Source: Allacma fusca
Lineage: Eukaryota > Arthropoda > Collembola > Symphypleona > Sminthuridae
Reading direction: 5' to 3'
Assembly: GCA_947179485.1 (NCBI GenBank)
Contig: OX359249.1
Location: 54,757,402-54,821,401 of the forward strand
Length of the DNA stretch: 64,000 bases
In this document: positions 9,501 through 21,534 of the stretch, piece after piece
Layout of the letters: each line of letters starts with the position of its first letter
How positions within the stretch are numbered: position 1 is the stretch's first letter
The notes under the pieces: generated by a model
The model's database searches: none
Seen by the model: the letters and a program-made list of their open reading frames with translations, nothing else
What the model was told of the DNA's origin: nothing
Made by a program: the position numbers and the translations under genes

Positions 9501-12500
9501 AATCTCTATATTTTGGGAATACACGCGGGATGTCTGCAAAGGCTCAATTCTCGAATTTGAGAAGAATCGGAAAACTGAAAATAGCGATGAAAATGACGTC
9601 GTTGCATTAGTAACTTTTTCAGGTGTTTGCTGAAATCATCAATCTTTTTATATTTTATGAATACACGCGGGCGGTCTGCTAAAGCTCAATTCTCGAATTT
9701 GAGATGAATAGGAAAACTGAAAATAGCTACGAAAATGAAGTGTCGTTGCTCTGGTCACTTTTTCAGGTGTTTGCTGCACTCATCAGATTCTCTTTATATT
9801 TTGGAAATACACGCTGGCGGTCTGCTAAAGCTCAATTCTCGAATTTGAGATGAATCGGAAAACTTTGAAAATAGCTACGAAAATGAAGTGTTGCTCTGGT
9901 CACTTTTTATGGTGTGTGCTGAACTCGTCAGAATCTCTTTATACTTTGAGAATCCACTCAGGCAGTCTGCTTAAGCTCGTATATCGAATTGACGATGAAT
10001 CGAAAAACTAAAAAATGCTATAAAATGACGTAGCTCTGGTCACTTTCAAGGGTGTTTAGTGAACCCGTCAGAATCTCTTTATATTTTGGGAATACACGCG
10101 GGCGGTCTGGTAAACCTCAATTCTCGAATTTGAGATGAATCGGAAAACTTTGAAAATAGCTACGAAAATGAAGTGTCGTTGCTCTGATCACTTTTTATGG
10201 TGTTTGCTGAACTCGGAATCTCTATATTTTGGGAATACACGCGGGCTGTCTGCAAAGGCTCAATTCTCGAATTTGAGAAGAATCGGAAAACTGAAAATAG
10301 CGATGAAAATGACGTCGTTGCATTAGTCACTTTTTCAGGTGATTGCTGAACTCATCAGAATCTCTTTATATTTTGGGAATACACGCGGGAAGTCTGCTAA
10401 AGCTCAATTCTCGAATTTGAGATGAATCGGAAAACTTTGAAAATAGCTACGAAAATGAAGTGTCGTTGCTCTGGTCACTTTTTATGGTGTTTGCTGAACT
10501 CGTTGAAATCCCTTTAGACTTTGGCAATAACCGCGGACGGGCTGCTAAAGCTCAATTTTCGAATTTGAGATGAATCCGAAAACTTAGAAAATAGCGATGA
10601 AAATGACGTCGTTGCATTAGTAACTTTTTCAGGTGTTTGCTGAAATCATCAATCTTTTTATATTTTATGAATACACGCGGGCGGTCTGCTAAAGCTCAAT
10701 TCTCGAATTTGAGATGAATCGGAAAACTGAAAATAGCTACGAAAATGAAGTGTCGTTGCTCTGGTCACTTTTTCAGGTGTTTGCTGCACTCATCAGATTC
10801 TCTTTATATTTTGGAAATACACGCTGGCGGTCTGCTAAAGCTCAATTCTCGAATTTGAGATGAATCGGAAAACTTTGAAAATAGCTACGAAAATGAAGTG
10901 TTGCTCTGGTCACTTTTTATGGTGTGTGCTGAACTCGTCAGAATCTCTTTATACTTTGAGAATCCACTCAGGCAGTCTGCTTAAGCTCGTATATCGAATT
11001 GACGATGAATCGAAAAACTAAAAAATGCTATAAAATGACGTAGCTCTGGTCACTTTCAAGGGTGTTTAGTGAACCCGTCAGAATCTCTTTATATTTTGGG
11101 AATACACGCGGGCGGTCTGGTAAACTTCAATTCTCGAATTTGAGATGAATCGGAAAACTTTGAAAATAGCTACGAAAATGAAGTGTCGTTGCTCTGGTCA
11201 CTTTTTATGGTGTTTGCTGAACTCGGAATCTCTATATTTTGGGAATACACGCGGGCTGTCTGCAAAGGCTCAATTCTCAAATTTGAGAAGAATCGGAAAA
11301 CTGAAAATAGCGATGAAAATGACGTCGTTGCTTTAGTCACTTTTTCAGGTGTTTGCTGAACTCATCAGAATCTCTTTATATTTTGGGAATACACGCGGGA
11401 AGTCTGCTAAAGCTCAATTCTCGAATTTGAGATGAATCGGAAAACTTTGAAAATAGCTACGAAAATGAAGTGTCGTTGCTCTGGTCACTTTTTATGGTGT
11501 TTGCTGAACTCGTCGTTATCTCTTTATATTTTGTGAATACACGCGGGCTGTCTGCAAAGGCTCAATTCTCGAATTTGAGATGAATCGGAAAACTGAAAAT
11601 AGCGATGAAAATGACGTCGTTGCTCGGGTCACTTTTTATGGTGTTTGCTGAACTCGTTGAAATCCCTTTAGACTTTGGCAATAACCGCGGACGGGCTGCT
11701 AAAGCTCAATTTTCGAATTTGAGATGAATCCGAAAACTTAGAAAATAGCGATGAAAATGACGTCGTTGCATTAGTAACTTTTTCAGGTGTTTGCTGAAAT
11801 CATCAATCTTTTTATATTTTATGAATACACGCGGGCGGTCTGCTAAAGCTCAATTCTCGAATTTGAGATGAATCGGAAAACTGAAAATAGCTACGAAAAT
11901 GAAGTGTCGTTGCTCTGGTCACTTTTTCAGGTGTTTGCTGCACTCATCAGATTCTCTTTATATTTTGGAAATACACGCTGGCGGTCTGCTAAAGCTCAAT
12001 TCTCGAATTTGAGATGAATCGGAAAACTTTGAAAATAGCTACGAAAATGAAGTGTTGCTCTGGTCACTTTTTATGGTGTGTGCTGAACTCGTCAGAATCT
12101 CTTTATACTTTGAGAATCCACTCAGGCAGTCTGCTTAAGCTCGTATATCGAATTGACGATGAATCGAAAAACTAAAAAATGCTATAAAATGACGTAGCTC
12201 TGGTCACTTTCAAGGGTGTTTAGTGAACCCGTCAGAATATCTTTATATTTTGGGAATACACGCGGGCGGTCTGGTAAACCTCAATTCTCGAATTTGAGAT
12301 GAATCGGAAAACTTTGAAAATAGCTACGAAAATGAAGTGTCGTTGCTCTGGTCACTTTTTATGGTGTTTGCTGAACTCGGAATCTCTATATTTTGGGAAT
12401 ACACGCGGGAAGTCTGCTAAAGCTCAATTCTCGAATTTGAGATGAATCGGAAAACTTTGAAAATAGCTACGAAAATGAAGTGTCGTTGCTCTGGTCACTT

Positions 12501-13312
12501 TTTATGGTGTTTGCTGAACTCGTCGTTATCTCTTTATATTTTGTGAATACACGCGGGCTGTCTGCAAAGGCTCAATTCTCGAATTTGAGATGAATCGGAA
12601 AACTGAAAATAGCGATGAAAATGACGTCGTTGCTCTGGTCACTTTTTATGGTGTTTGCTGAACTCGTTGAAATCCCTTTAGACTTTGGCAATAACCGCGG
12701 ACGGGCTGCTAAAGCTCAATTTTCGAATTTGAGATGAATCCGAAAACTTATAAAATAGCGATGAAAATGACGTCGTTGCATTAGTAACTTTTTCAGGTGT
12801 TTGCTGAAATCATCAATCTTTTTATATTTTGGGAATACACGCGGGCGGTCTGCTAAAGCTCAATTCTCGAATTTGAGATGAATCGGAAAACTGAAAATAG
12901 CTACGAAAATGAAGTGTCGTTGCTCTGGTCACTTTTTGTGGTGTTTGCTGAACTCGTCGTTATCTCTTTATATTTTGTGAATACACGCGGGCTGTCTGCA
13001 AAGGCTCAATTCTCGAATTTGAGATGAATCGGAAAACTGAAAATAGCGATGAAAATGACGTCGTTGCTCTGGTCACTTTTTATGGTGTTTGCTGAACTCG
13101 TTGAAATCCCTTTAGACTTTGGCAATAACCGCGGACGGGCTGCTAAAGCTCAATTTTCGAATTTGAGATGAATCGGAAAACTGAAAATAGCTACGAAAAT
13201 GAAGTGTCGTTGCTCTGGTCACTTTTTATGGTGTTTGCTGAACTCGTCGTTATCTTTTTATATTTTATGAATACACGCGGGCGGTCTGCAAAGGCTCAAT
13301 TCTCGAATTTGA
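6547..13312 (+). repeat. Satellite domain II: 716 / 1001-1010 / 1154-bp higher-order repeats
   Basis: The same diagnostic beta monomer (CTCGGAATCTCTATATTTTG; the first copy reads CTCTTTATA) begins at 6547, 7701, 8702, 9418, 10134, 11144 and 12298. That gives steps of 1154, 1001, 716, 716, 1010 and 1154 bp, that is 8-, 7-, 5-, 5-, 7- and 8-monomer units. The 716-bp unit is ordered beta, alpha (GAAGAATCGG head, TATTTTATGAATAC), beta (GCACTCATCAGATTC, ACACGCTGG), delta, gamma (GGTCTGGTAAACCTC). Copies at 8702-9417 and 9418-10133 differ at only a few sites, such as ATCTATTTA at 9359 and GGGATGTCTGC near 9528. From about 12.9 kb the pattern breaks into repeats of a beta variant with CGTCGTTATC. 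Domain limits are approximate. Confidence 0.8.
8702..9417 (+). repeat. Reference 716-bp five-monomer HOR unit
   Basis: This is one complete 5-monomer unit of domain II, tandemly followed by a near-identical copy at 9418-10133. Its alpha monomer carries a TTAGTAACTTTTTC variant, where most of the array reads TTAGTCAC. Its delta monomer has lost three bases in GAAGTGTTGC (usually GAAGTGTCGTTGC). Confidence 0.85.
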
Positions 13313-16300
13313 GATGAATCGGAAAACTGAAAATAGCGATGAAAATGACGTCGTTGCATAAGTCACTTTTTCAAGTTAGTGAACCCGTCAGAATCTCTTT
13401 CAACTTTCGGAATACACGCGGGCGGTCTGGTAAACCTCAATTCTCGAATTTGAGATGAATCGGAAAACTTTGAAAATAGCTACGAAAATGAAGTGTCGTT
13501 GCTCTGGTCACTTTTTATGGTGTTTGCTGAACTCGGAATCTCTTTATATTTTGGGAATACACGCGGGCTGTCTGCAAAGGCTCAATACTCGAATTTGAGA
13601 TCAATTGCAAAACTGAAAATAGCGATGAAAATGACGTCGATGCATTAGTCACTTTTTCAGGTGTTTGCTAAACATCAGAATCTCTTTATATTTTGGGAAT
13701 ACACGCGGGAAGTCTGCTAAAGCTCAATTCTCGAATTTGAGATGAATCGGAAAACTTTGAAAATAGCTACGAAAATGAAGTGTCGTTGCTCTGGTCACTT
13801 TTTATGGTGTTTGCTGAACTCGTCAGAATCTCTTTATACTTTGGGAATCCACTCAGGCAGTCTGCTTAAGCTCGTATCTCGAATTTACGATGAATCGAAA
13901 AGCTTTTAAATTGCGATAAAATGACGTAGCTCTGGTCACTTTCAAGGGTGTTTAGTGAACCCGTCAGAATCTCTTTCAACTTTGGGAATACACGCGGGCG
14001 GTCTGCTAAAGCTCAATTCTCGAATTTGAGATGAATCGGAAAACTTTGAAAATAGCTACGAAAATGAAGTGTCGTTGCTTTGGTCACTTTTTCAGGTGTT
14101 TGCTGCACTCATCAGATTCTCTTTATATTTTGGGAATACACGCGGGCGGTCTGCTTAAGCTCAATTTTCGAATTTGAGATGAATCCGAAAACTTAAAAAA
14201 TAGCGATGAAAATGAAGTGTCGTTGCTCTGGTCACTTTTTATGGTGTGCTGAACTCGTCAGAATCTCTTTATACTTTGAGAATCCACTCAGGCAGTCTGC
14301 TTAAGCTCGTATATCGAATTGACGATGAATCGAAAAACTAAAAAATGTTATAAAATGACGTAGCTCTGGTCACTTTCAAGGGTGTTTAGTGAACCCGTCA
14401 GAATCTCTTTATATTTTGGGAATACACGCGGGCGGTCTGCTAAAGCTCAATTCTCGAATTTGAGATGAATCGGAAAACTTTGAAAATAGCTACGGAAATG
14501 AAGTGTCGTTGCTCTGGTCACTTTTTATGGTGTTTGCTGAACTCGGAATCTCTTTATATTTTGGGAATACACGCGCGCTGTCTGCAAAGGCTCAATTCTC
14601 GAATTTGAGATGAATCGGAAAACTGAAATTAGCGATGAAAATGACGTCGTTGCATAAGTCACTTTTTCAGGTTAGTCAACCCGTCAGAATCTCTTTCAAC
14701 TTTGGGAATACACGCGGGCGGTCTGGTAAACCTCAATTCTCGAATTTGAGATGAATCGGAAAACTGAAAATAGCTACGAAAATGAAGTGTCGTTGCTCTG
14801 GTCACTTTTTATGGTGTTTGCTGAACTCGGAATATCTTTATATTTTGGGAATACACGCGGGCTGTCTGCAAAGGCTCAATTCTCGAATTTGAGATCAATT
14901 GGAAAACTGAAAATAGCGATGAAAATGACATCGTTGCATTAGTCACTTTTTCAGGTGTTTGCTGAACTCATCAGAATCTCTTTATATTTTGGGAATACAC
15001 GCGGGAAGTCTGCTAAAGCTCAATTCTCGAATTTGAGATGAATCGGAAAACTTTGAAAATAGCTACGAAAATGAAGTGTCGTTGCTCTGGTCACTTTTTA
15101 TGGTGTGTGCTGAACTCGTCAGAATCTCTTTATACTTTGGGAATCCACTCAGGCAGTCCGCTTAAGCTCGTATCTCGAATTTACGATGAATCGAAAAACT
15201 TTAGAAAATGCGATAAAATGACGTAGCTCTGGTCACTTTCAATGGTGTTTTGTGAACCCGTCAGAATCTCTTTCAACTTTGGGAATACACGCGGGCGGTC
15301 TGCTAAAGCTCAATTCTCGAATTTGAGATGAATCGGAAAACTTTGAAAATAGCTACGAAAATGAAGTGTCGTTGCTCTGGTCACTTTTTCAGGTGTTTGC
15401 TGCACTCATCAGATTCTCTTTATATTTTGGGAATACACGCGGGCGGTCTGCTTAAGCTCAATTTTCGAATTTGAGATGAATCCGAAAACTTAAAAAATAG
15501 CGATGAAAATGAAGTATCGTTGCTCTGGTCACTTTTTATGGTGTGTGCTGAACTCGTCAGAATCTCTTTATACTTTGAGAATCCACTCAGGCAGTCTGCT
15601 TAAGCTCGTATATCGAATTGACGATGAATCGAAAAACTAAAAAATGTTATAAAATGACGTAGCTCTGGTCACTTTCAAGGGTGTTTAGTGAACCCGTCAG
15701 AATCTCTTTATATTTTGGGAATACACGCGGGCGGTCTGCTAAAGCTCAATTCTCGAATTTGAGATGAATCGGAAAACTTTGAAAATAGCTACGGAAATGA
15801 AGTGTCGTTGCTCTGGTCACTTTTTATGGTGTTTGCTGAACTCGGAATCTCTTTATATTTTGGGAATACACGCGGGCTGTCTGCAAAGGCTCAATTCTCG
15901 AATTTGAGATGAATCGGAAAACTGAAAATAGCGATGAAAATGACGTCGTTGCATAAGTCACTTTTTCAGGTTAGTCAACCCGTCAGAATCTCTTTCAACT
16001 TTGGGAATACACGCGGGCGGTCTGGTAAACCTCAATTCTCGAATTTGAGATGAATCGGAAAACTGAAAATAGCTACGAAAATGAAGTGTCGTTGCTCTGG
16101 TCACTTTTTATGGTGTTTGCTGAACTCGGAATATCTTTATATTTTGGGAATACACGCGGGCTGTCTGCAAAGGCTCAATTCTCGAATTTGAGATCAATTG
16201 GAAAACTGAAAATAGCGATGAAAATGACATCGTTGCATTAGTCACTTTTTCAGCTGTTTGCTGAACTCATCAGAATCTCTTTATATTTTGGGAATACACG

Positions 16301-17486
16301 CGGGAAGTCTGCTAAAGCTCAATTCTCGAATTTGAGATGAATCGGAAAACTTTAGAAAATGCGATAAAATGACGTAGCTCTGGTCACTTTCAATGGTGTT
16401 TTGTGAACCCGTCAGAATCTCTTTCAACTTTGGGAATACACGCGGGCGGTCTGCTAAAGCTCAATTCTCGAATTTGAGATGAATCGGAAAACTTTGAAAA
16501 TAGCTACGAAAATGAAGTGTCGTTGCTCTGGTCACTTTTTCAGGTGTTTGCTGCACTCATCAGATTCTCTTTATATTTTGGGAATACACGCGGGCGGTCT
16601 GCTTAAGCTCAATTTTCGAATTTGAGATGAATCCGAAAACTTAAAAAATAGCGATGAAAATGAAGTATCGTTGCTCTGGTCACTTTTTATGGTGTGTGCT
16701 GAACTCGTCAGAATCTCTTTATACTTTGAGAATCCACTCAGGCAGTCTGCTTAAGCTCGTATATCGAATTGACGATGAATCGAAAAACTAAAAAATGTTA
16801 TAAAATGACGTAGCTCTGGTCACTTTCAAGGGTGTTTAGTGAACCCGTCAGAATCTCTTTATATTTTGGGAATACACGCGGGCGGTCTGCTAAAGCTCAA
16901 TTCTCGAATTTGAGATGAATCGGAAAACTTTGAAAATAGCTACGGAAATGAAGTGTCGTTGCTCTGGTCACTTTTTATGGTGTTTGCTGAACTCGGAATC
17001 TCTTTATATTTTGGGAATACACGCGGGCTGTCTGCAAAGGCTCAATTCTCGAATTTGAGATGAATCGGAAAACTGAAAATAGCGATGAAAATGACGTCGT
17101 TGCATAAGTCACTTTTTCAGGTTAGTCAACCCGTCAGAATCTCTTTCAACTTTGGGAATACACGCGGGCGGTCTGGTAAACCTCAATTCTCGAATTTGAG
17201 ATGAATCGGAAAACTGAAAATAGCTACGAAAATGAAGTGTCGTTGCTCTGGTCACTTTTTATGGTGTTTGCTGAACTCGGAATATCTTTATATTTTGGGA
17301 ATACACGCGGGCTGTCTGCAAAGGCTCAATTCTCGAATTTGAGATCAATTGGAAAACTGAAAATAGCGATGAAAATGACATCGTTGCATTAGTCACTTTT
17401 TCAGCTGTTTGCTGAACTCATCAGAATCTCTTTATATTTTGGCAATACACGCGGACGGTCTGATAAAGCTCAATTTTCGAATTTGA
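13313..17486 (+). repeat. Satellite domain III: 1151 / 1299-bp higher-order repeats
   Basis: Equivalent beta monomers begin at 14750, 16049 and 17200, giving unit lengths of 1299 and 1151 bp. The 148-bp difference is exactly one monomer, lost at the chimeric unit 16336-16477. The domain opens with an alpha/gamma hybrid monomer (TTTTTCAAGTTAGTGAACCCG near 13369) and contains GATCAATTGG-headed alpha units. The first 0.7 kb (13.3-14.0 kb) has a close relative at 22.55-23.2 kb. Confidence 0.75.
16336..16477 (+). repeat. Chimeric monomer marking an unequal-crossover joint
   Basis: The first bases read GATGAATCGGAAAACTTT like the beta/delta monomer at 15037. It then continues AGAAAATGCGATAAAATG like the gamma monomer at 15185. 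The joint lies within the shared AAAACTTT. The flanking HOR unit is shorter by exactly 148 bp, the length of the monomer at 15037-15184. Confidence 0.75.
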
Positions 17487-18646
17487 GATGAATCGCGAAA
17501 ACTGAAAATAGCGATGAAAATGACGTCGTTGCTCTGGTCACTTTTTATGGTGTTTGCTGAACTCGTTGAAATCCCTTTAGACTTTGGCAATACACGCGGA
17601 CGGTCTGCTAAAGCTCAATTTTCGAATTTGAGATGAATCGGAAAACTTAGAAAATAGCGATGAAAATGACGTCGTTGCATTAGTCACTTTTTCAGGTGTT
17701 TGCTGAATTCATCAGAATCTGTTTATATTTTGGGAATACACTCGAGCGGTCTGCTAAAGCTCAATTCTCGAATTCGAGATGAATCGAAAATCTTTGAAAA
17801 TAGCTATGAAAATGAAGTGTCGTTGCTCTGGGTACTTTTTATGGTGTTTGCTGAACTCGTCGAAATCTCTTTCAACTTTGGGAATACACGAGGGCTGTCT
17901 GCCAAAGCTCAATTCTCGAATTTGTGATGAATCGGAAAACTGAAAATAGCGATGAAAATGACGTCGTTGCTCTGGTCACTTTTTATGGTGTGTGCTGAAC
18001 TCGTCAGAATCTCTTTATACTTTGAGAATCCACTCAGGCAGTCCGCTTAAGCTCGTATCTCGAATTTACGATGAATCGAAAAACTTTAAAAAATGCGATA
18101 AAATGACGTAGCTCTGGTCACTTTCAATGGTGTTTTGTGAACCCGTCAGAATCTCTTTCAACTTTGGGAATACACGCGGGCGGTCTGCTAAAGCTCAATT
18201 CTCGAATTTGAGATGAATCGGAAAACTTTGAAAATAGCTACGAAAATGAAGTGTCGTTGCTCTGGTCACTTTTTCAGGTGTTTGCTGCACTCATCAGATT
18301 CTCTTTATATTTTGGAAATACACGCGGGCGGTCTTCTTAAGCTCAATTTTCGAATTTGAGATGAATCCGAAAACTTAAAAAATAGCGATGAAAATGAAGT
18401 GTCGTTGCTCTGGTCACTTTTTATGGTGTGTGCTGAACTCGTCAGAATCTCTTTATACTTTGAGAATCCACTCAGGCAGTCTGCTTAAGCTCGTATATCG
18501 AATTGACGATGAATTGAAAAACAAAAAATGTTATAAAATGACGTAGCTCGGGTCACTTTCAATGGTGTTTTGTGAACCCGTCAGAATCTCTTTCAACTTT
18601 GGGAATACACGCGGGCGGTCTGCTAAAGCTCAATTCTCGAATTTGA

Positions 18647-20090
18647 GATGAATCGGAAAACTTTGAAAATAGCTACGAAAATGAAGTGTCGTTGCTCTGG
18701 TCACTTTTTCAGGTGTTTGCTGCACTCATCAGATTCTCTTTATTTTTTGGGAATACACGCGGGCGGTCTGCTTAAGCTCAATTTTCGAATTTGAGATGAA
18801 TCCGAAAACTTAAAAAATAACGATGAAAATGAAGTGTCGTTGCTCTGGTCACTTTTTATGGTGTGTGCTGAACTCGTCAGAATCTCTTTATACTTTGAGA
18901 ATCCAATCCCAGAGTCTGCTTAAGCTCGTATATCGAATTGACGATGAATCGAAAAACTAAAAAATGTTATAAAATGACGTAGCTCTGGTCACTTTCAAGG
19001 GTGTTTAGTGAACCCGTCAGAATCTCTTTATATTTTGGGAATACACGCGGGCGGTCTGCTAAAGCTCAATTCTCGAATTTGAGATGAATCGGAAAACTTT
19101 GAAAATAGCTACGGAAATGAAGTGTCGTTGCTCTGGTCACTTTTTATGGTGTTTGCTGAACTCGGAATCTCTTTATATTTTGGGAATACACGCGGGCTGT
19201 CTGCAAAGGCTCAATTCTCGAATTTGAGATGAATCGGAAAACTGAAAATAGCGATGAAAATGACGTCGTTGCATAAGTCACTTTTTCAGGTTAGTGAACC
19301 CGTCAGAATCTCTTTCAACTTTGGGAATACGCGCGGGCGGTCTGGTAAACCTCAATTCTCGAATTTGAGATGAATCGGAAAACTTTGAAAATAGCTACGA
19401 AAATGAAGTGTCGTTGCTCTGGTCACTTTTTATGGTGTTTGCTCAACTCGGAATCTCTTTATATTTTGGGAATACACGCGGGCTGTCTGCTAAGCTCAAT
19501 TCTCGAATTTGTGATGAATCGGAAAACTGAAAATAGCGATGAAAATTACATCGTTGCATTAGTCAATTTTTCAGGTGTTTGCTGAACTCATCAGAATCTC
19601 TTTATATTTTGGGAATACACGCGGGAAGTCTGCTAAAGCTCAATTCTCGAATTTGAGATGAATCGGAAAACTTTGAAAATAGCTACGAAAATGAAGTGTC
19701 GTTGCTCTGGTCACTTTTTATGGTGTTTGCTGAACTCGTCAGAATCTCTTTATATTTTGGGAATCCACTCAGGCAGTCTGCTTAATCTCGTATCTCGAAT
19801 TTACGATGAATCGAAAAGCTTTTAAATTGCGATAAAATGACGTAGCTCTGGTCACTTTCAAGGGTGTTTAATGAACCCGCCAGAATCTCTTTCAACTTTG
19901 GCAATACACGCGGACGGTCTGATAAAGCTCAATTTTTGAATTTGAGATGAATCGCGAAAACTGAAAATAGCGATGAAAATGACGTCGTTGCTCTGGTCAC
20001 TTTTTATGGTGTTTGCTGAACTCGTTGAAATCCCTTTAGACTTTGGCAATACACGCGGACGGTCTGCTAAAGCTCAATTCTCGAATTTGA
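18647..20090 (+). repeat. 1444-bp tandem duplication, first copy
   Basis: Ten monomers match 20091-21534 base for base apart from scattered substitutions (for example AATCCCAGAG at 18904 against AATCAGGCAG at 20348). Distinctive shared variants rule out chance alignment of generic monomers. Confidence 0.8.
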
Positions 20091-21534
20091 GATGAATCGG
20101 AAAACTTTGAAAATAGCTACGAAAATGAAGTGTCGTTGCTCTGGTCACTTTTTCAGGTGTTTGCTGCACTCATCAGATTCTCTTTATTTTTTGGGAATAC
20201 ACGCGGGCGGTCTGCTTAAGCTCAATTTTCGAATTTGAGATGAATCCGAAAACTTAAAAAATAACGATGAAAATGAAGTGTCGTTGCTCTGGTCACTTTT
20301 TATGGTGTGTGCTGAACTCGTCAGAATCTCTTTATACTTTGAGAATCCAATCAGGCAGTCTGCTTAAGCTCGTATATCGAATTGACGATGAATCGAAAAA
20401 CTAAAAAATGTTATAAAATGACGTAGCTCTGGTCACTTTCAAGGGTGTTTAGTGAACCCGTCAGAATCTCTTTATATTTTGGGAATACACGCGGGCGGTA
20501 TGCTAAAGCTCAATTCTCGAATTTGAGATGAATCGGAAAACTTTGAAAATAGCTACGGAAATGAAGTGTCGTTGCTCTGGTCACTTTTTATGGTGTTTGC
20601 TGAACTCGGAATATCTTTATATTTTGGGAATACACGCGGGCTGTCTGCAAAGGCTCAATTCTCGAATTTGAGATGAATCGGAAAACTGAAAATAGCGATG
20701 AAAATGACGTCGTTGCATAAGTCACTTTTTCAGGTTAGTGAACCCGTCAGAATCTCTTTCAACTTTGGGAATACGCGCGGGCGGTCTGGTAAACCTCAAT
20801 TCTCGAATTTGAGATGAATCGGAAAACTTTGAAAATAGCTACGAAAATGAAGTGTCGTTGCTCTGGTCACTTTTTATGGTGTTTGCTCAACTCGGAATCT
20901 CTTTATATTTTGGGAATACACGCGGGCTGTCTGCTAAGCTCAATTCTCGAATTTGTGATGAATCGGAAAACTGAAAATAGCGATGAAAATTACATCGTTG
21001 CATTAGTCAATTTTTCAGGTGTTTGCTGAACTCATCAGAATCTCTTTATATTTTGGGAATACACGCGGGAAGTCTGCTAAAGCTCAATTCTCGAATTTGA
21101 GATGAATCGGAAAACTTTGAAAATAGCTACGAAAATGAAGTGTCGTTGCTCTGGTCACTTTTTATGGTGTTTGCTGAACTCGTCAGAATCTCTTTATATT
21201 TTGGGAATCCACTCAGGCAGTCTGCTTAATCTCGTATCTCGAATTTACGATGAATCGAAAAGCTTTTAAATTGCGATAAAATGACGTAGCTCTGGTCACT
21301 TTCAAGGGTGTTTAATGAACCCGCCAGAATCTCTTTCAACTTTGGCAATACACGCGGACGGTCTGATAAAGCTCAATTTTTGAATTTGAGATGAATCGCG
21401 AAAACTGAAAATAGCGACGAAAATGACGTCGTTGCTCTGGTCACTTTTTATGGTGTTTGCTGAACTCGTTGAAATCCCTTTAGACTTTGGCAATACACGC
21501 GGACGGTCTGCTAAAGCTCAATTTTCGAATTTGA
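20091..21534 (+). repeat. 1444-bp tandem duplication, second copy
   Basis: This is the second copy of the ten-monomer unit. It ends in a D-like monomer (CGTTGAAATCCC, GGCAATACACGCGGACGG) and is followed by an E-F pair at 21535, as the D-like monomer near 17.5 kb is. Confidence 0.8.

Larger units (their letters stand above)
17487..21534 (+). repeat. Satellite domain IV: D-E-F seed trimer, then a 1444-bp tandem pair
   Basis: It begins with a trimer closely matching monomers D, E and F of the later 880-bp HOR (17487-17930, with ACACTCGAGCGG and CTCGAATTCGAG). Gamma/delta-rich units follow. From 18647 a 1444-bp unit is duplicated in tandem (18647-20090 and 20091-21534). The pair shares markers such as CTTTATTTTTTGGG (18742 and 20186), GAATACGCGCGGG and GAAAATTACATCG. 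Confidence 0.75.

Noticed and set aside
13395-13425. CENP-B box-like string (TTCGGAATACACGCGGGC)
   Set aside because: The core pattern TTCG-N4-A-N2-CGGG is not met: the CGGG is displaced by two bases. Most monomers read TTTGGGAATACACGCGGG and lack the TTCG as well.
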